NCBI RefSeq assembly: GCF_030247195.1
Contig: NC_080672.1
Coordinates: forward strand, 312,816,127-312,880,126
Direction: 5' to 3'
DNA: 64,000 nucleotides
Origin: Topomyia yanbarensis
Taxonomy: Eukaryota; Arthropoda; Insecta; Diptera; Culicidae
Part shown: piece by piece, positions 1 to 11,674 of the stretch
How positions within the stretch are numbered: position 1 is the stretch's first letter
Layout: every line of letters starts with the position of its first letter
The notes under the pieces: model-generated
Databases searched by the model: none
What the model saw: the letters and a program-made list of their open reading frames with translations, nothing else
Told to the model about the DNA's origin: nothing
Made by a program: the position numbers and the translations under genes

Positions 1-124
1 CTTCGAATTTTTGACAAAATAACGGGTGAATCAGAAGTAGCTAGACTAAACTAAAACCCAGGGTAGGTTTTCTTTATAACAAATAAGTTTTATATCTAGT
101 TGTTATTTAAAAAAAGTAGGAAAG

Positions 125-400
125 CTTATGGTCTATCTTTCTCAAGTGTACCTAAACTTCCTTTACTGCTTCCATCATGGTCTAGGCGACATTGAGATCT
201 ACTCTGCATATCCTTGATTTTAATTGTGCTGCTAAAGCAGCTTCCCATAATGCTTCGATTGGTTGAAGTTTTGGTACATTCCGCGGATTATCATCTTTTC
301 GGCCACATTTCACACATTGAGTGTTCAACCAAGCAAAGGTATTAGTTTCAATAGGAGGCTTCAGCCGGATGGTAAACGAGGGGTACGCCTGCTTGGCAAA
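125..400 (-). pseudogene. Tc1/mariner-like transposase C-terminal remnant
   Basis: Read on the minus strand, the translation contains NPRNVPKLQPIEALW. This resembles the conserved block around the last catalytic acidic residue of Tc1/mariner (IS630-type) transposases, where P-x-N-V-P-x-x-x-P-I-E-x-x-W is usual. Downstream residues (RVDLNV, then MMEAVKEV after a stop) fit the weakly conserved C-terminus. In-frame stops near 183 and further down show it is dead. I could not place the N-terminal DNA-binding part or the TIRs. Family assignment is by motif only. Confidence 0.45.
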
Positions 401-1240
401 ATATATCTGATGCACAATTTGAAAAATGGAATTTCGAATTACGAAAACAAGTTTTCTGACATGCATGGAGAGTGCTAATCATACACAGAAATTGTAACAT
501 GCTAAAATGAGCTCAAATGCTGGTTTGTAATAGTTTCACAATCTATAAAAGTAGGCTTTGAGACACACGCATAAATCAAAGAGGGTCAGCTTCCTTCGTA
601 TACCGCTATCATGACAAAAATATGTAATTCGACGCCTTTATCCAAGTCAAAATCAAATGTTGGAAAATACGTTTTATGACTCACCAAGTCTTCCTCACCA
701 AGGATCCTGTAGACCCGGCACTACGACACACTTCGACATCTGATGAAAGGTCTAACTAATCAAATAAGACTCATTTATCGCAAAAAAAAATAATGTGTTT
801 CCAAGTGCTGAGGTTTTATGATATAATGAATATTTGTGCTCGTTTGGCATTAACTCGTTAGTCAATTGATGAGTAATACTATTAGAGCTGTCCCAAATGT
901 TATTATGAGAATTTGTAGCACTGCCCGTTATGAGTACAAAACAATTTCTACCACAATATGACACAACCTTTTTAAAATCATCAAAACGCGATGTAATATG
1001 TAGCAAATTTACCGAACAATAGACGTATTTCTTGTCTATGCTGTCAAGAACCAGATTGACAGCAAAAATATCGTAAGTCGTTATGTCAAATATAAGACCT
1101 GTGCACTATACGCAAAAATGAATGCACTAGGTATTTCACAAGGAGTGGTCATGCAATTTTTTTAAATGCAATGAAAACGGGGTTTGCTAAGTTTTCAACA
1201 TAATAGCATCCTTCATGAAAATCCAGTCCACAACAACTAG
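401..1240. other. intergenic stretch, nothing recognised
   Basis: AT-rich sequence with short ORFs only. No motif, long repeat or RNA gene was seen. Confidence 0.5.
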
Positions 1241-1269
1241 AAGCTACCGAAAACGTTGGATAATGCTCT

Positions 1270-1740
1270 CCTATTTGTGTTAATTAGGGGCATGACTAAT
1301 TGTTGTTTTAATTGCCGCAAGGTTCTGCTGTATCGATTTTGTTGGCTATTTTCGGCAAATTTAAGGCTAAGAGAAACAAAAGCATGGTCATGGACATGAT
1401 CGAAAGGAAATGTGAAGAAACCTTTGCCTTCTGCTAAGTAGGAGTTGGGCGTTGTACCCAAGTCTACCGCATGATCATTGATAGAACATAACTCATCACC
1501 ATGCTTTACCGCCGACGCCGGCGTTTTAATATGATTATAACGCCAAACTCCTACTTAGCAAAAGGCAAAGGATTCTGCACATTTCCTTTCGATCATGTCC
1601 ATATGAGCCTGCTTAGTCCTAGTTTTCCGTTCTGATTAACTCTAGAATACCTATCCGTCTTTCAATTTCATTGCTTTCGTTTCTCTTAGTTTCAAATTTG
1701 CCGAAAATAACCAACAAAATCATACAATCATCCATTATGT
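1270..1740. repeat. degenerate foldback copy of the 240-bp arm repeat
   Basis: The left half (about 1300-1465) is a minus-oriented and internally deleted copy, and the right half (about 1540-1735) a plus-oriented copy, of the arm that forms the large palindrome at 54299-54816. Landmarks are the gttgggcgttg / ccaaactcctac motifs near the centre and atcgattttgttggc at the outer left end. The arms have diverged, so this is an older insertion than the 54-kb one. Family identity is unknown. Confidence 0.6.
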
Positions 1741-2104
1741 TAGAGCTTCGGTTGACACAGCGATGGAAAGGTCAATTATGCTCCGTTTACTGACTTATTT
1801 TAGTCTTTCCAGCCTTTGGTTTTCAGCTAGAGATTAACTTGGGGCTCCTATTTCTGCTGCCTTCCACGACGTGAGAGCAGGACTCCAGCGACACGGCATC
1901 CAGGAGAAAGTTTGTACTACTTGAATGGTATATGACACTAGATCTCAACTAACTTTTCCCAACTAAGTTACCCAACTAACTTTTCAAATGTTTTTGGACA
2001 AAAAACTAACAACAAGTAATTTCGACATATCTTTCGAAAGTTCAATTTAATTGAATGCTTGTTTGTGTTTTAAAAACCCCAAAACAACCTGTACGTAATT
2101 GTAA

Positions 2105-2245
2105 ATGCCTTAGTCTGGCGGTTCAATGGCTAAAGACTTAGATGACCTTAGAAGTCACTCGGCGTATGCTCGAGCTCCAGCCAGAAGGAACTCTTAGTGA
2201 TAAGTAGGGTCGCAATACTAACCCTGCAATCGCACTGTAAAATTA
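2105..2245 (+). repeat. possible tRNA-derived SINE fragment
   Basis: A box A-like segment (tggcggttcaatgg) is followed after about 50 bp by a box B-like segment (gctcgagctcc). A tail with gtagggtcgcaatactaa and ccctgcaatcgca is reminiscent of mosquito SINE tails. Too diverged to be a tRNA gene; no cloverleaf can be drawn. Confidence 0.33.
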
Positions 2246-2249
2246 TGTT

Positions 2250-4136
2250 AGTACCAAGGTATTGTTTTTGATAGTGAATTATTGAAACTCAATGATAAAG
2301 TTGTAATGGACTGTTCATGACACACAACTTGTTCTATGTAGTATGAAAATATTTAGATCAAAATACTATTCTACCGTATAACTAATCTTATTAATTTCAA
2401 AGATCTTTCTTGGTCGGTGTCCAACTGGACATACTGGCTCATAGTACCAGTGCATTACTTGCGGTATAAATCAGTTTCATGAACATTTTGTCTGTATAAT
2501 ATGATAATAAGATGGTAATAATATATACCCTGATCAGGAGGTAAGAAATAGGAAAATCACTGGTTCCAATAGCTAGTCTGCTCTGTCGAGTCTCGACCTA
2601 GATAGACGCTTTGTGTTAGTAGAAGTAGTCTTTCAGCTCTAAACGTTGGGACTTCACTTAGATATCCGTTGAAATAACTGTTCAAGTTACGTATCGAAAT
2701 TTGGCATAGATTTTTTTTTACGATTTTGAATATAACACTATTTCTCATAGTTCAAAAAACCAAACCTCATATTCGTGGATTCAATACTTTTTGGTCTATC
2801 AACTATTACTTGAAAGGAATCGTTATCTTAAAAAACGTGGTATTTTGAAAACCGTGCAAAAATTTGGGCAAAAAATACCCATGAAAAACAGGCAACACGC
2901 TATAGGATTTTAGGAAAAATCCGCCCATGTGCCAGAGGTGAATAATCATTAGATTGATTTGAGCAAACTGATTGCTAGCATATATTCATAGCATAAAGTC
3001 ATAAAGCTCAAAAGAAATATAGTACGTAGTTTTCGAAACGAAATCATTCTTTTATCATGATTTATTATAAGGGTGCAATATTTTAGCGCTTCTTGTAGCT
3101 AGTATGAGTAATTTAATAATTTTTTTTATAAATTTATAGTATCAATTGGAAAGAAATCGGCAATCGAAGCTTTTTAGTAGATTTCTCCACAAACGAAGCT
3201 TTATCTGTGAGTTCTAAAATACAAACAGGACAACTATCAATGATGTAACGCAAAATTTTCATTTCATTTACCCCCTCCCTCTTCTCAGGGTTATTGGTTA
3301 TTTCCTTGGTAAATAAGTCACGAATAAGATGTCCAATATTTTTTTCTTCAGTAGAAAAACATTTGGTATGTCTCAGGTTACTTTTTTCCACCAAATTTCA
3401 CAAAATGTTGAAATTTTTCATTGTCCCTCCTTCAATATAAGTGTGACATGATTTATAATTAGCCCCTATCCCAAGCTTTCGGGTAGTACTAATTTAGCAC
3501 AAACCCTGCGCTTTTCTACTGCGCAGAACAAGCGACGAAATAATGCGTGCGACGGGAAAATTGAAAAACGCTGTTATGAAGTTTTCCAAATCAAGTTTTA
3601 CTTGCTACCATTATTTTCCTCGGATTCTTACGAATCCATTGGTATACTATACTTGGGTAGTTTTATGGGAAAAGCGAGTGAAAAAGCGGGTTGAAGAAAT
3701 CATTCATTTCATTCGCGTGCACGCATACATTCATATGAGTATCGTATATGCGTATTATATTGATATCCTCAATTCTGCAGATAAGAAGAAAAAGAAGCCC
3801 GACGGGGGCCTTAAGTACTAAATTCCTAATGTTGATTCAAATAATTTTATTTTTAAAACTTATTTATAATGTAATATATATTATGTAAACTGCTAAAATA
3901 TTCAGCTATTATCTGCCACAGATCTAAGGCTTAATTCCCGAAAAAATGTTTGATTTCGAGAAATGCACCAAACAGTATCATTGTTTACATTTTTATGGAT
4001 TCTGAATATATTGAGATGCCATATGGGGCATGAGCAGGACCAACGCACACATTGCTAGTTCAATTATTGCTTGTGGCAGTAAAAACTGGATTCTAATCAC
4101 ACTGCGCACTTACTATTCTTCTATTGAATTCTTCTC
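2250..4136. other. intergenic stretch, nothing recognised
   Basis: AT-rich. Short ORFs near 3134-3394 and 3543-3821 have no family resemblance and no codon signal I can defend. Confidence 0.45.
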
Positions 4137-4139
4137 ATA

Positions 4140-4312
4140 AGCGGGCCTTACACGTTCAATATTTTTGTCAATACTAGAGTGTATTGACAAAAGTATTGTA
4201 CGTGTAATGGAAAAAAAAATATTGACGATGTGGATTTCAAACGGGACTGAAATATTGTAACAATATCGTCAATACTCGTATTGACGAAAATATTGAACGT
4301 GTAAGGGCCGCT
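4140..4312. mobile_element. MITE, 173 bp, TIR family ending ..cttacacgttcaatatt
   Basis: The two ends are inverted copies over about 50 bp (left agcgggccttacacgttcaa; the right end reads the complement with one mismatch near the tip). The copy is flanked by ata on both sides (4137-4139 and 4313-4315). It has no coding capacity. Its tip resembles that of the element at 56229-56379. Confidence 0.75.
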
Positions 4313-4574
4313 ATAGACTGGTTAGCTCGACTGGTCTGTCCATGAAAATACCATCTCTATCACTTGAAATACATGTGATTTGACAGCTCGCAGTTTTCAG
4401 TAGCAGTTTGATCACTCGCATTTCGAAAGTGCGGAGTCCAGGTTGGTGGGAAGTGCGCAATACTAAGACAATAAAATTTTGCTACCGGATATATCTCAAA
4501 AGCAAGGCGAGAAATAACTTATATTTATTCCCAAGGGGAGGGGGGCTCAAACTATGAATAAGCCAAGAGTTTTA

Positions 4575-7060
4575 GGCATATCAGCTTAAGTTCTTTTCTT
4601 CTGAAAGCTTTGGAACGGATAATCGATCATCACATCAGGAACGTTAGTTTAGTTGAATATCCACTGCACAAAATGCAACATGCATATCAGTGTGGGAAAT
4701 CCACGATCACTCTGCTTCACGATGTTGTTTACAACATTGAGAAAGCCTTCTCGCTCAAGCAATCTAGCTTGGGTGTGTTCCTAGATATTAAGGGTGCTTT
4801 TGACAATGTGTTCTTCCAGTCTATTCTGGAAGCGACGCGCGGTCATGGGATACCTGCATGTATCTCGGGTTGGATAACCGCAATGCTTTGTAACCGCATA
4901 CTTTGCTCGTCACTGCGATAGGCTGAGATACGGAAGTTGAGTATTTGCGGTTGTCCTCAGGGCGGCGTTCTGTCACCTTTGTTATGGAACTTGGTAGCCG
5001 ACAGCTTGTTGAAGAAACTCAATGAGCTTGGATTTCCAACCTACGAGTTTGCTGACGATTACCAAATACTAATTACTGGATTTTGTATCGGAACAATTTT
5101 TGACTTAATGCAACAGGCATTAGGAGCTGTCTAACAGTGATGTCGACAAGTTAAATTATCAGTTAACTTAAGCAAAACTTCAATGGTTCTTTTCACAAAG
5201 AAGCGAATAACAACCGGGGTTCGTCCCTTGCAGTTCTTTGATTCTGAGCTACTGTGTGCAGATCAAGTCAAATACGTTGGAGTCATCCCGATCAGAATGA
5301 AATAACAAGATTATAACAGAAAACAATTTTTGTAACATATTGTGTTATAAATTAGGTCTCGTTAGTAGTTAAAATAACAGAAATTTATAACAAGTAACAA
5401 TGCGAGATATAGTTTTGAAAGATTTCTGTTATGTGTTTCTGATCGGGATATTGGATTCCAAACTGAATTGGTCTGCTCACATTGAGTTCAGAATCAAAAA
5501 AGCGTGCATGGCCTTCGGGCAGTGCAGACGAAATTTTGAAAAGATCTGGGGTCTCAAACCTAAATACATATATTGGATTTACACGACAATTGTACGTCCA
5601 ATACTGTCATACGGATGCCTTGTGTGGTGGCAGAGGGAAGAGGTGATGACAGTCCGGTCAAAGCTAAACCATCTGCAAAGAATGATGCTCATGGCGTTGA
5701 CTGGTGCTTTCACCACGACTGCGACTGCCACTCTTGAGGCACTTCTAGTATATAAAACCATTGCACATACACCTCAAACAAGAAGCACTATCACGTGCAT
5801 ACAGACTGCAGGTTACTGGGTTTTGGAACAGTAACCATGTTGATCTTGCTACCAGTGGTCACAAATGGTTACATGGGGTGAAGATATTCTTGCTCCCAGC
5901 GATATTACACTCACATGTAGTTTTCCTTACAGAACATTCCATGTGAAGATTCCCTCTCGAGGTGAGTGGGTGTCTGGCTATATGGAGAGACAACAATAAA
6001 CGCAAGTGGTCTGTTACATTGACGGTTCTCTGATGGAGAGACATGCTGGTGCTGGTGTCTACTGTCGTGAAATGAGATTGGAACAATCTCACTCACTAGG
6101 TAGATACTGTACTGTGTTCCAAGCAGAAATCTTTGCGATTATATGTGGGGTACAATCGGCCCTTCAAACTGAATTTGTCCGGCAGAGTTATAAACTTCTG
6201 CTCCGATAGTCAGGCTGCAAACAAGGAGTTATAGCTCAGACAAATCACGGTGCAAGCTAGTGATCGCGTGCCGAACCCAAATCGAAGAACTAAGCATTGT
6301 CAACACTATCTACCTTGTCTGGGTGCCCGGACATTCCGGTATTACTGGAAATGAATGGGCTGACGAATTGGCCGGGGCAGGTTCAGCGATTAACTTCGTT
6401 GGTCCTGAGCCCGCGCTGCCAACTTCGACAAGTTGGATAAGAGAAAAAATACGGTCCTGGGCTTCGTCCGAGCACCGCAATTTTTGGAGAAATCTACAAA
6501 CGTGTCGCCAAACAAAGTGTTTCTAGAACAAACGTGCCCAGTGATTTCGAAAAATCTCCTACATTTTTCGAAGCTCCACTGCGGTATGCTGACCAGGGCT
6601 TTAACCGGCCACTGAAAACTCAATTATCACATGGCAACTATTCAGCGCACTGAGTCTTTTTCATGTGATCTTTGTGAATCCGACTACTTCATATCATCTG
6701 ATATGCAACTGTCCAGTTGTAGCGCAATTGCGATTTCGAGTTTTCGGCCGTCCTTATATAGACGAAACCATGTTTAGAAGACTGAAACTCAGAGACATAC
6801 TAAAGTTTCTTATCCAATGTGGTAAAGAGCTTTAGGCTTATTCGCAGGCAAGTTGAACTACTTGTGAGCTTAACTTACCTATTCTTTGTTTTTGTTTTTG
6901 TGCTGTTATTTTTCCACCCTTCCAATTCTACTTCCCCACACCTCCTTGTCCTTTCCTTCTGCTCAGGAAATGATAATAACACACGGCAAGGCACAAATCC
7001 CCGACTACACACGGGGAACGTGCCATTTAAGCCAATATATTCTGATTCCTGATTCCTGAA
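4575..7060 (+). mobile_element. degenerate LOA/I-type LINE: RT plus RNase H, 5'-truncated
   Basis: This is a non-LTR retrotransposon remnant. RT motifs occur in order: VFLDIKGAFDNV (catalytic Asp), CGCPQGGVLSPLLWN, FADDYQILI (the Y/F-A-D-D box) and the thumb region LNWSAHIEFR. An RNase H follows, with CYIDGS near 6010, FQAEIFAI near 6120 and VWVPGHSGITGNEWADELA near 6315. The C-terminus carries a C-D-L-C-x-S-D-Y motif near 6670. No endonuclease (EN) or ORF1 is present, so it is 5'-truncated at about 4575. It carries nonsense codons (4919, 5132) and frameshifts in the RNase H, and is interrupted by a MITE at 5287-5447. The 3' end is probably the short tandem gattcct repeat near 7050. RNase H after the RT points to the LOA or I groups (a Lian-like element is plausible); the clade is not certain. 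The C-terminal fragment at 60940-61265 belongs to the same family. Confidence 0.8.
5287..5447. mobile_element. MITE, 161 bp, inserted in the LINE RT
   Basis: The TIRs start cccgatcagaa and end ttctgatcggg, with weaker inverted similarity for about 20 bp further in. The dinucleotide at flanks both ends (5285-5286, 5448-5449). Removing the element and one copy of at restores the LINE frame across a V-I-L-D-S-K stretch, so the boundaries are supported independently. Confidence 0.75.
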
Positions 7061-7110
7061 GATGCCCAGCAATCTTCTGGCACACTTAAACTCCTAGACT
7101 CGTGGTCTTA

Positions 7111-7480
7111 AAGCTAGTTTACAGTTCGGAAAGTGGGTCACGGGATTTGTGTCGAGATTTGATCAGGGAACATTTCCCGCCGAGATCTCTCCAAACTGTC
7201 AAACCAAAAAATCTGCTGCTTCTAAAAAATACCAACAGTTTCAAAGATGCACCGAATTTCACACCCTATAAAAAATACTATTTTCCCCGTCGGAAAAAAA
7301 TTATGATGAATTGTTCCAGACCAGATTTTTGTGTTTCCCCAGATTGAGTTTACACTTTATAAAAACTGTCATTTTTGTGCAGACTCATTTCCCGCCACGG
7401 GATTATAAATCTCGAGCTCCATTTAAAATACAGTGGGACTTAAATCCCGTTACACGTTTCCCGAACTGTAAACTAGCCTT
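7111..7480. mobile_element. TIR element, about 370 bp
   Basis: Ends are inverted copies: gctagtttacagttcgg at 7113 and ccgaactgtaaactagc ending at 7477. Short blocks such as cgggattt and ttcccgccgagatct also recur inverted inside. Flanks contain tta / ta, but the duplication is ambiguous by one or two bases. Non-coding. Confidence 0.65.
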
Positions 7481-8564
7481 TACTCGAGATATGCACCAAA
7501 CAGTGTCATTGTAGAGATCGATAGAGTTGACTCCGACCAGTGACGTAGCCAGAAATTTGGTATGGGGGAGGTGTTTTGATGAAAATCATTGATTTTTCGA
7601 AAATGCTTAAATTTAATGTAAGTTTTGATAAAATAGTGAAAGTTCAGAAACAAAATTTGTCTAGCAGATTCCTTTTATAATTTATTTTATAATATATCAA
7701 TGAAGTCGAATAATGCAAATAAAAAGTGCCCGTTTAAAGTGGAATAAATGTTCCAGACCTTTTCTAACGGTCAAGATCACATAATTTCGAAACCATCACC
7801 TTTCAAGGTTTAACAACCTCGACGAACCAACATAAAACAGAGCATCTTTTGATGATTAAATCTCCTAGAAGTAATTATGGAGAAGTAACTCTTCGAAAAT
7901 AGTTAGAAAATTGGTGTCTTCAGCAAAGTTGTTAATAATGTCATTTTAAACAACTTTGTTGAAAATATGAAGGTTACCTAAATGCAATATATCGAGATAT
8001 TAAACGATATTTAAGAAATTTTATTAAAGCCAGTTCTTTTCAATAAAACTTTTTATTGTAAGCTTTAGAGATTACCTGGATTACAATGTGAATTTTATTG
8101 ATTATACCCAGCAAACGAGATTTATCAATTACAGTAATATCAGAATAACTTTGCTCTAAAGGTTATATTCTGTTCGATTTTGCATGAATTCTTATTTTTT
8201 CGGTAAAAAATCGAAAAAAATGATGCAAATTTATCTTATCTCAATCCAATTTTACTCAAATTCCGATCAATTTGATGTAACTGGCCACTCTGCATGCTCT
8301 ATTTTCGAATCTTTCAATAACTCTGGCAATAATTTTTTTTTGTTTTGATTTGTTCCTCAAGGTATGCTGCTGACAATGTTTTGTTTTGCTTTCATCGAGC
8401 GCTGTAACTGCCAAAACGTGAATTTCGAGCAATTCTCGGTCATTTGAAACCATTATCAAGTAATGTTGGAAATTTGAATCCATTCCGAACCAACCAATCT
8501 AATAAGAATGTTAAATTATAAGTTCATTTCATCAATAAATCACGGAGTGTGATCCATCTCAGGT

Positions 8565-8692
8565 TTTAAGCGTAGTATCTCTCGTTTTTTTCTGGTTAAA
8601 AAAATTTCTTATGTGAGAGGGTTGGGAATCGAACCCAGGCTGCATAAAAGGCAATCGACTAACCAACTACGCTTTGCCCGCCCCATTCAACA
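8565..8692 (-). repeat. tRNA-derived SINE (culicine, Feilai-like)
   Basis: On the minus strand there is a pol III box A-like tract (gcgtagttggttagtcgatt) and a box B (ggttcgattcc), spaced as in a tRNA but without a foldable cloverleaf. An AT-rich 3' region follows. The same head occurs at 32407 (+) and, degraded, at 11198-11312 (-). It sits at the same place in hAT copies A and B, so it was part of the family before they separated. Confidence 0.65.
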
Positions 8693-8924
8693 AAGTTGTT
8701 TGAAACAGTATTTTCGAAAACTTTGCTGAAGACAATAAATCTCGAAATAAATTTGTTTGAAGAATCAATACTTTATAATTACTTCTAGGAGGATTAACCA
8801 CCAAAATTATTAGAAGAGGTGGTGCTTTACGTTGTAATATACTTCAAAGATACTAAACATCCAAAGTTGACAGTTTCGAAATAATGTGATCGTGATTCTA
8901 TTTTTTTTTTGTTTTTAAGCGTTA

Positions 8925-9126
8925 AGGTTGAACAGAGGCTGGGGAAAAATCGAAACGAAAAAGCAGTTGTTTTCCACACCGTGTGCTAGCTCTTCATAAA
9001 AATTAATCAGCAGTACTGTAACACCATTTTACATAAGCTGATTGATTTTTATAAAGATCTAACACTCGGTGTGGAAAACAACTGCTTTTTTCGTTTTCGA
9101 TTTTTGCCCCTTTCTCAATTCAACCT
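8925..9126. mobile_element. hairpin MITE, 202 bp, TA target duplication
   Basis: Almost the whole element is one inverted repeat, with arms of roughly 90 bp from aggttgaacag inward through gtggaaaacaactgctttttt. The inner part (tttccacaccgtgtg, aatcagcagtactg) matches the copy at 33898-34100. TA flanks both ends (8923-8924, 9127-9128). The Tc1/mariner-type TSD suggests mobilisation by such a transposase. Confidence 0.8.
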
Positions 9127-9289
9127 TATTGTTACTTCTCTTCACTAATAAAGCTCACAACTCCAAAATGAGTCCTCGTATACAAACTTTTATAACACCA
9201 TTTAATTCAACACTCAAATATATACCATTAATAGCTACTAACTGGAAATATTTTGAAATGTTTATTATTTCCAATCCTGCTATATAGTA

Positions 9290-10135
9290 GGGGGAAGTGG
9301 CCCAATTCGGACCGCTGGCTAATTCAAACCCCCAGCTGTATCTCAGCTATGGTAATATTATGAAAAGCGTATATATCATTTTCATGGCTTTCATGTACCT
9401 CTGTTTTATTTCACAAATTTTTGCGGTTCTCAGTTTTGGTGTGCGTGCGCTAGGGGCGAATGTTGTTTCGAAGCACTTTTTTTGAAAAATGTGTAAGCCA
9501 AAAAACAAAATTTTTAGACAACGACAATATATTAAGTCAAATCCATTATCGTGATTTTGGATCCGCCGGATAATATCTTTTATTTAATATTATATTTTGG
9601 GCGAGACTATCAACTGTTTTCGTTTAATCGGTGTGTGAATAATAGAATATGGGTTGGTCTGATTCGGACTGTTTGTCGCATATACGATCTGCTACGCGAT
9701 CGCGAAAAACCCTTTGAGAGGAAAGTGTGCGCTGTCGGTCGAGCTTTTAGGAAAACATAAGTTTTCGCAAATCGCTTGACAGATTTCGACGTTATAGCTC
9801 ATAACCTAGTTTTAGGTTGGCCCAAGTCTTTCTTATTTTTGCATATTTAGTGAAAATCAAATAGGAATAACTTAGGCCAAAATAGGAATTCATTTCCATT
9901 GCAAAAAATCGATAAGAAATGGGTGGTCCGAAATTGGGGCAGGGTCGGGGTAATTCGGACCTTTCATGTACTTTTCGTGAGACGTGTTTACACAATACGG
10001 TAAAAGTAGCCTTAGAAAAAAATGTGCGCTATTGATCAGGCTTTCAGAAAAAAATATTTATTTGTGAATCGGTTGACACGTTCCAGTTCTATAGCTCATA
10101 AACCCTTACTAGGTCCGAATTGGCCCAGTTCCCTC
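9290..10135. mobile_element. TA-flanked element with TIR gggggaagtggcccaattcg
   Basis: The left end reads gggggaagtggcccaattcgg and the right end the imperfect complement (ccgaattggcccagttccctc). Both abut TA (9288-9289, 10136-10137). Internal copies of the attcgga motif occur. No transposase ORF is visible. It is absent from the paralogous hAT copy B, which confirms the insertion. Tip design (repeated tggcc) resembles the pogo-like element at 53041-55301; relation is inferred. Confidence 0.7.
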
Positions 10136-10654
10136 TACATATAATTGATAATACATACAACAAAAATCAAATGCTCATAAAAACTTATCTCAACTTGCAT
10201 GAGACAAATGGAAAACGTCATTTTTTATCATTTTTCTTTTTGTATGCTATTTTTCGGTAAGCAAGTTTATGTTTATAGACAATCAACCCAATCAAACTTC
10301 GCTTTTCATTCGAAGCAGTGTCCCTAATCCATATTTCAGAACATCTCTTCAAAAAAGAGCGCATAATAATTTGACAACTATAGGATCTAAGATCTAAGAG
10401 ATCAGTTACAAGATCCAATTCCTCAAAACAATCGGTTCTCAATGTAGTGATCAGACAATATACTCCCAAAATGATTTTTGTACAACAATCAATTAATTTT
10501 TTTTGCGAATTAAATAATTTTAGTTTGGGGTAGGGTTTAACCCCCAAAACCCCCCTGACTACACCACTGACTCCGACGAGGGTTTTGCCAACGATCTGAT
10601 GAAGTAAGCGATTGACCTTTTAGGGACCTCTTACTTTTGCTTATTTTATCGCAT

Positions 10655-10925
10655 GGTCGTTCTAGGCAAGGATTTGTGAAGATTCTTTGGCGGCGTCGGC
10701 GGTAAAACATGATGATGACTTGGGTGCAACGCCCAACTCCTACTTAGCAGAAGGCAAAAGATTCTTCACATTTCCTTTCGATCATGTCCATATGAGCCTG
10801 CCTAGTCCTAGTTTTTCGTTCTAAGTTTATAACTGATTCGCTCTAGAATATCTATCCGTCTTTCAATTTCATTGCTTTCATTTCTTTTAGTCTTAAATTT
10901 GCCAAAAATAGCAAACAAAACCGAT
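10655..10925 (+). repeat. single-arm copy of the 240-bp arm repeat
   Basis: Matches one arm of the 54-kb palindrome from gcgtcggcggt through tgcaacgcccaactcc, ttcgatcatgtccatatgagcc, ctatccgtctttcaatttc to aatttgccaaaaatagc. It truncates hAT copy B on its left side. Confidence 0.7.
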
Positions 10926-11197
10926 TCAGCAAATTGATATTTAAGAAATTTTCTTACAACCAGTTCTTTTCATTAAAACTAGATTTTAGAAACCTTGAAT
11001 AGAATGTGAATATATTTGTTTTTACACAGCAGAAGAGATTTATCAATTTTAGTTAGATCCGAATAATTTGCTTTAAAAGTTTTTTTTCACATATAGTCTA
11101 ATATATTTCGATATTCTGTACACACGGAGTATTTATGGTTTCTTCAAAATTAGTTATGGAATGTCTACAACAAAGCATTTTTTATTTTGATTGCAGA

Positions 11198-11312
11198 GGC
11201 TTTAACCTTAGGGTTTTTCTGCTCTTTTTTTAGGCTATAAAATTTTCTAACCTTATGTGCGAGCCCAGATAAGCTGCGTACAAGGTAATCAAACTACGCT
11301 AACTAAGACTTT
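11198..11312 (-). repeat. degraded tRNA-derived SINE inside hAT copy B
   Basis: Minus-strand head gattaccttgtacgcagc and the following tctgggctcgcacataag correspond to the SINE at 32407. Box B has decayed. Position matches the SINE in copy A. Confidence 0.5.
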
Positions 11313-11472
11313 TCGAAAACTTTGCTGAAAACATTAAATCTTGAAATAAATTTGTTTGAAGAATAAAAACTGTGTAATTACTTCTAGGAGGATTAACCTT
11401 CAAAATTATTTCATTAGACGAAGGGTTGCTTTACGCTGTAATATACTTCAAAGATACTAAACATACAAAGTT

Positions 11473-11674
11473 CCCAAGCAACCAAAAGTTCGTATAAGGG
11501 AGCTGCATAAGCCTCCCGTTTTAAGTAATTTTGAAATACGTTTTATGTTCTAATAGAGGCTTAAGCAGCTTTGAAGTTCCATTAAAGCTTAAGCAGCTTG
11601 AAAGTTCGCTAAGAACTTTATGTGAACTTTAAAGTGTGCTTTTTAAGTATTATCCGAACTTCTGGTTGCTTGGG
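11473..11674. mobile_element. MITE, 202 bp, TIR cccaagcaac
   Basis: Ends cccaagcaaccaaaagttcg and cgaacttctggttgcttggg are inverted. tt is present on both sides. The paralogous site in copy A near 8870 reads caaagttgacag without the element, which gives a direct empty site and shows that tt was duplicated. The interior is AT-rich with repeated gcttaagcagctt. Confidence 0.8.

Larger units (their letters stand above)
7538..10569. mobile_element. hAT-like non-autonomous element, copy A, with perfect 8-bp TSD
   Basis: Left tip cagtgacgtagccag and right tip ctgactacaccactg are imperfect inverted repeats (12 of 15). Both are flanked by actccgac (7530-7537 and 10570-10577), an exact 8-bp duplication diagnostic of the hAT superfamily. 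Near the right end lies a ggggtagggtttaacccccaaaaccccc block. No transposase is recognisable. The 3032-bp copy is inflated by nested insertions: a SINE (8565-8692), a hairpin MITE (8925-9126) and a TA-flanked element (9290-10135). Copy B at 10926-12325 is the paralogue and lacks the last two. Confidence 0.85.

Noticed and set aside
3543..3821. 92-codon plus ORF with ATG
   Set aside because: Ends in low-complexity Lys run, no domain and no homologous pattern.
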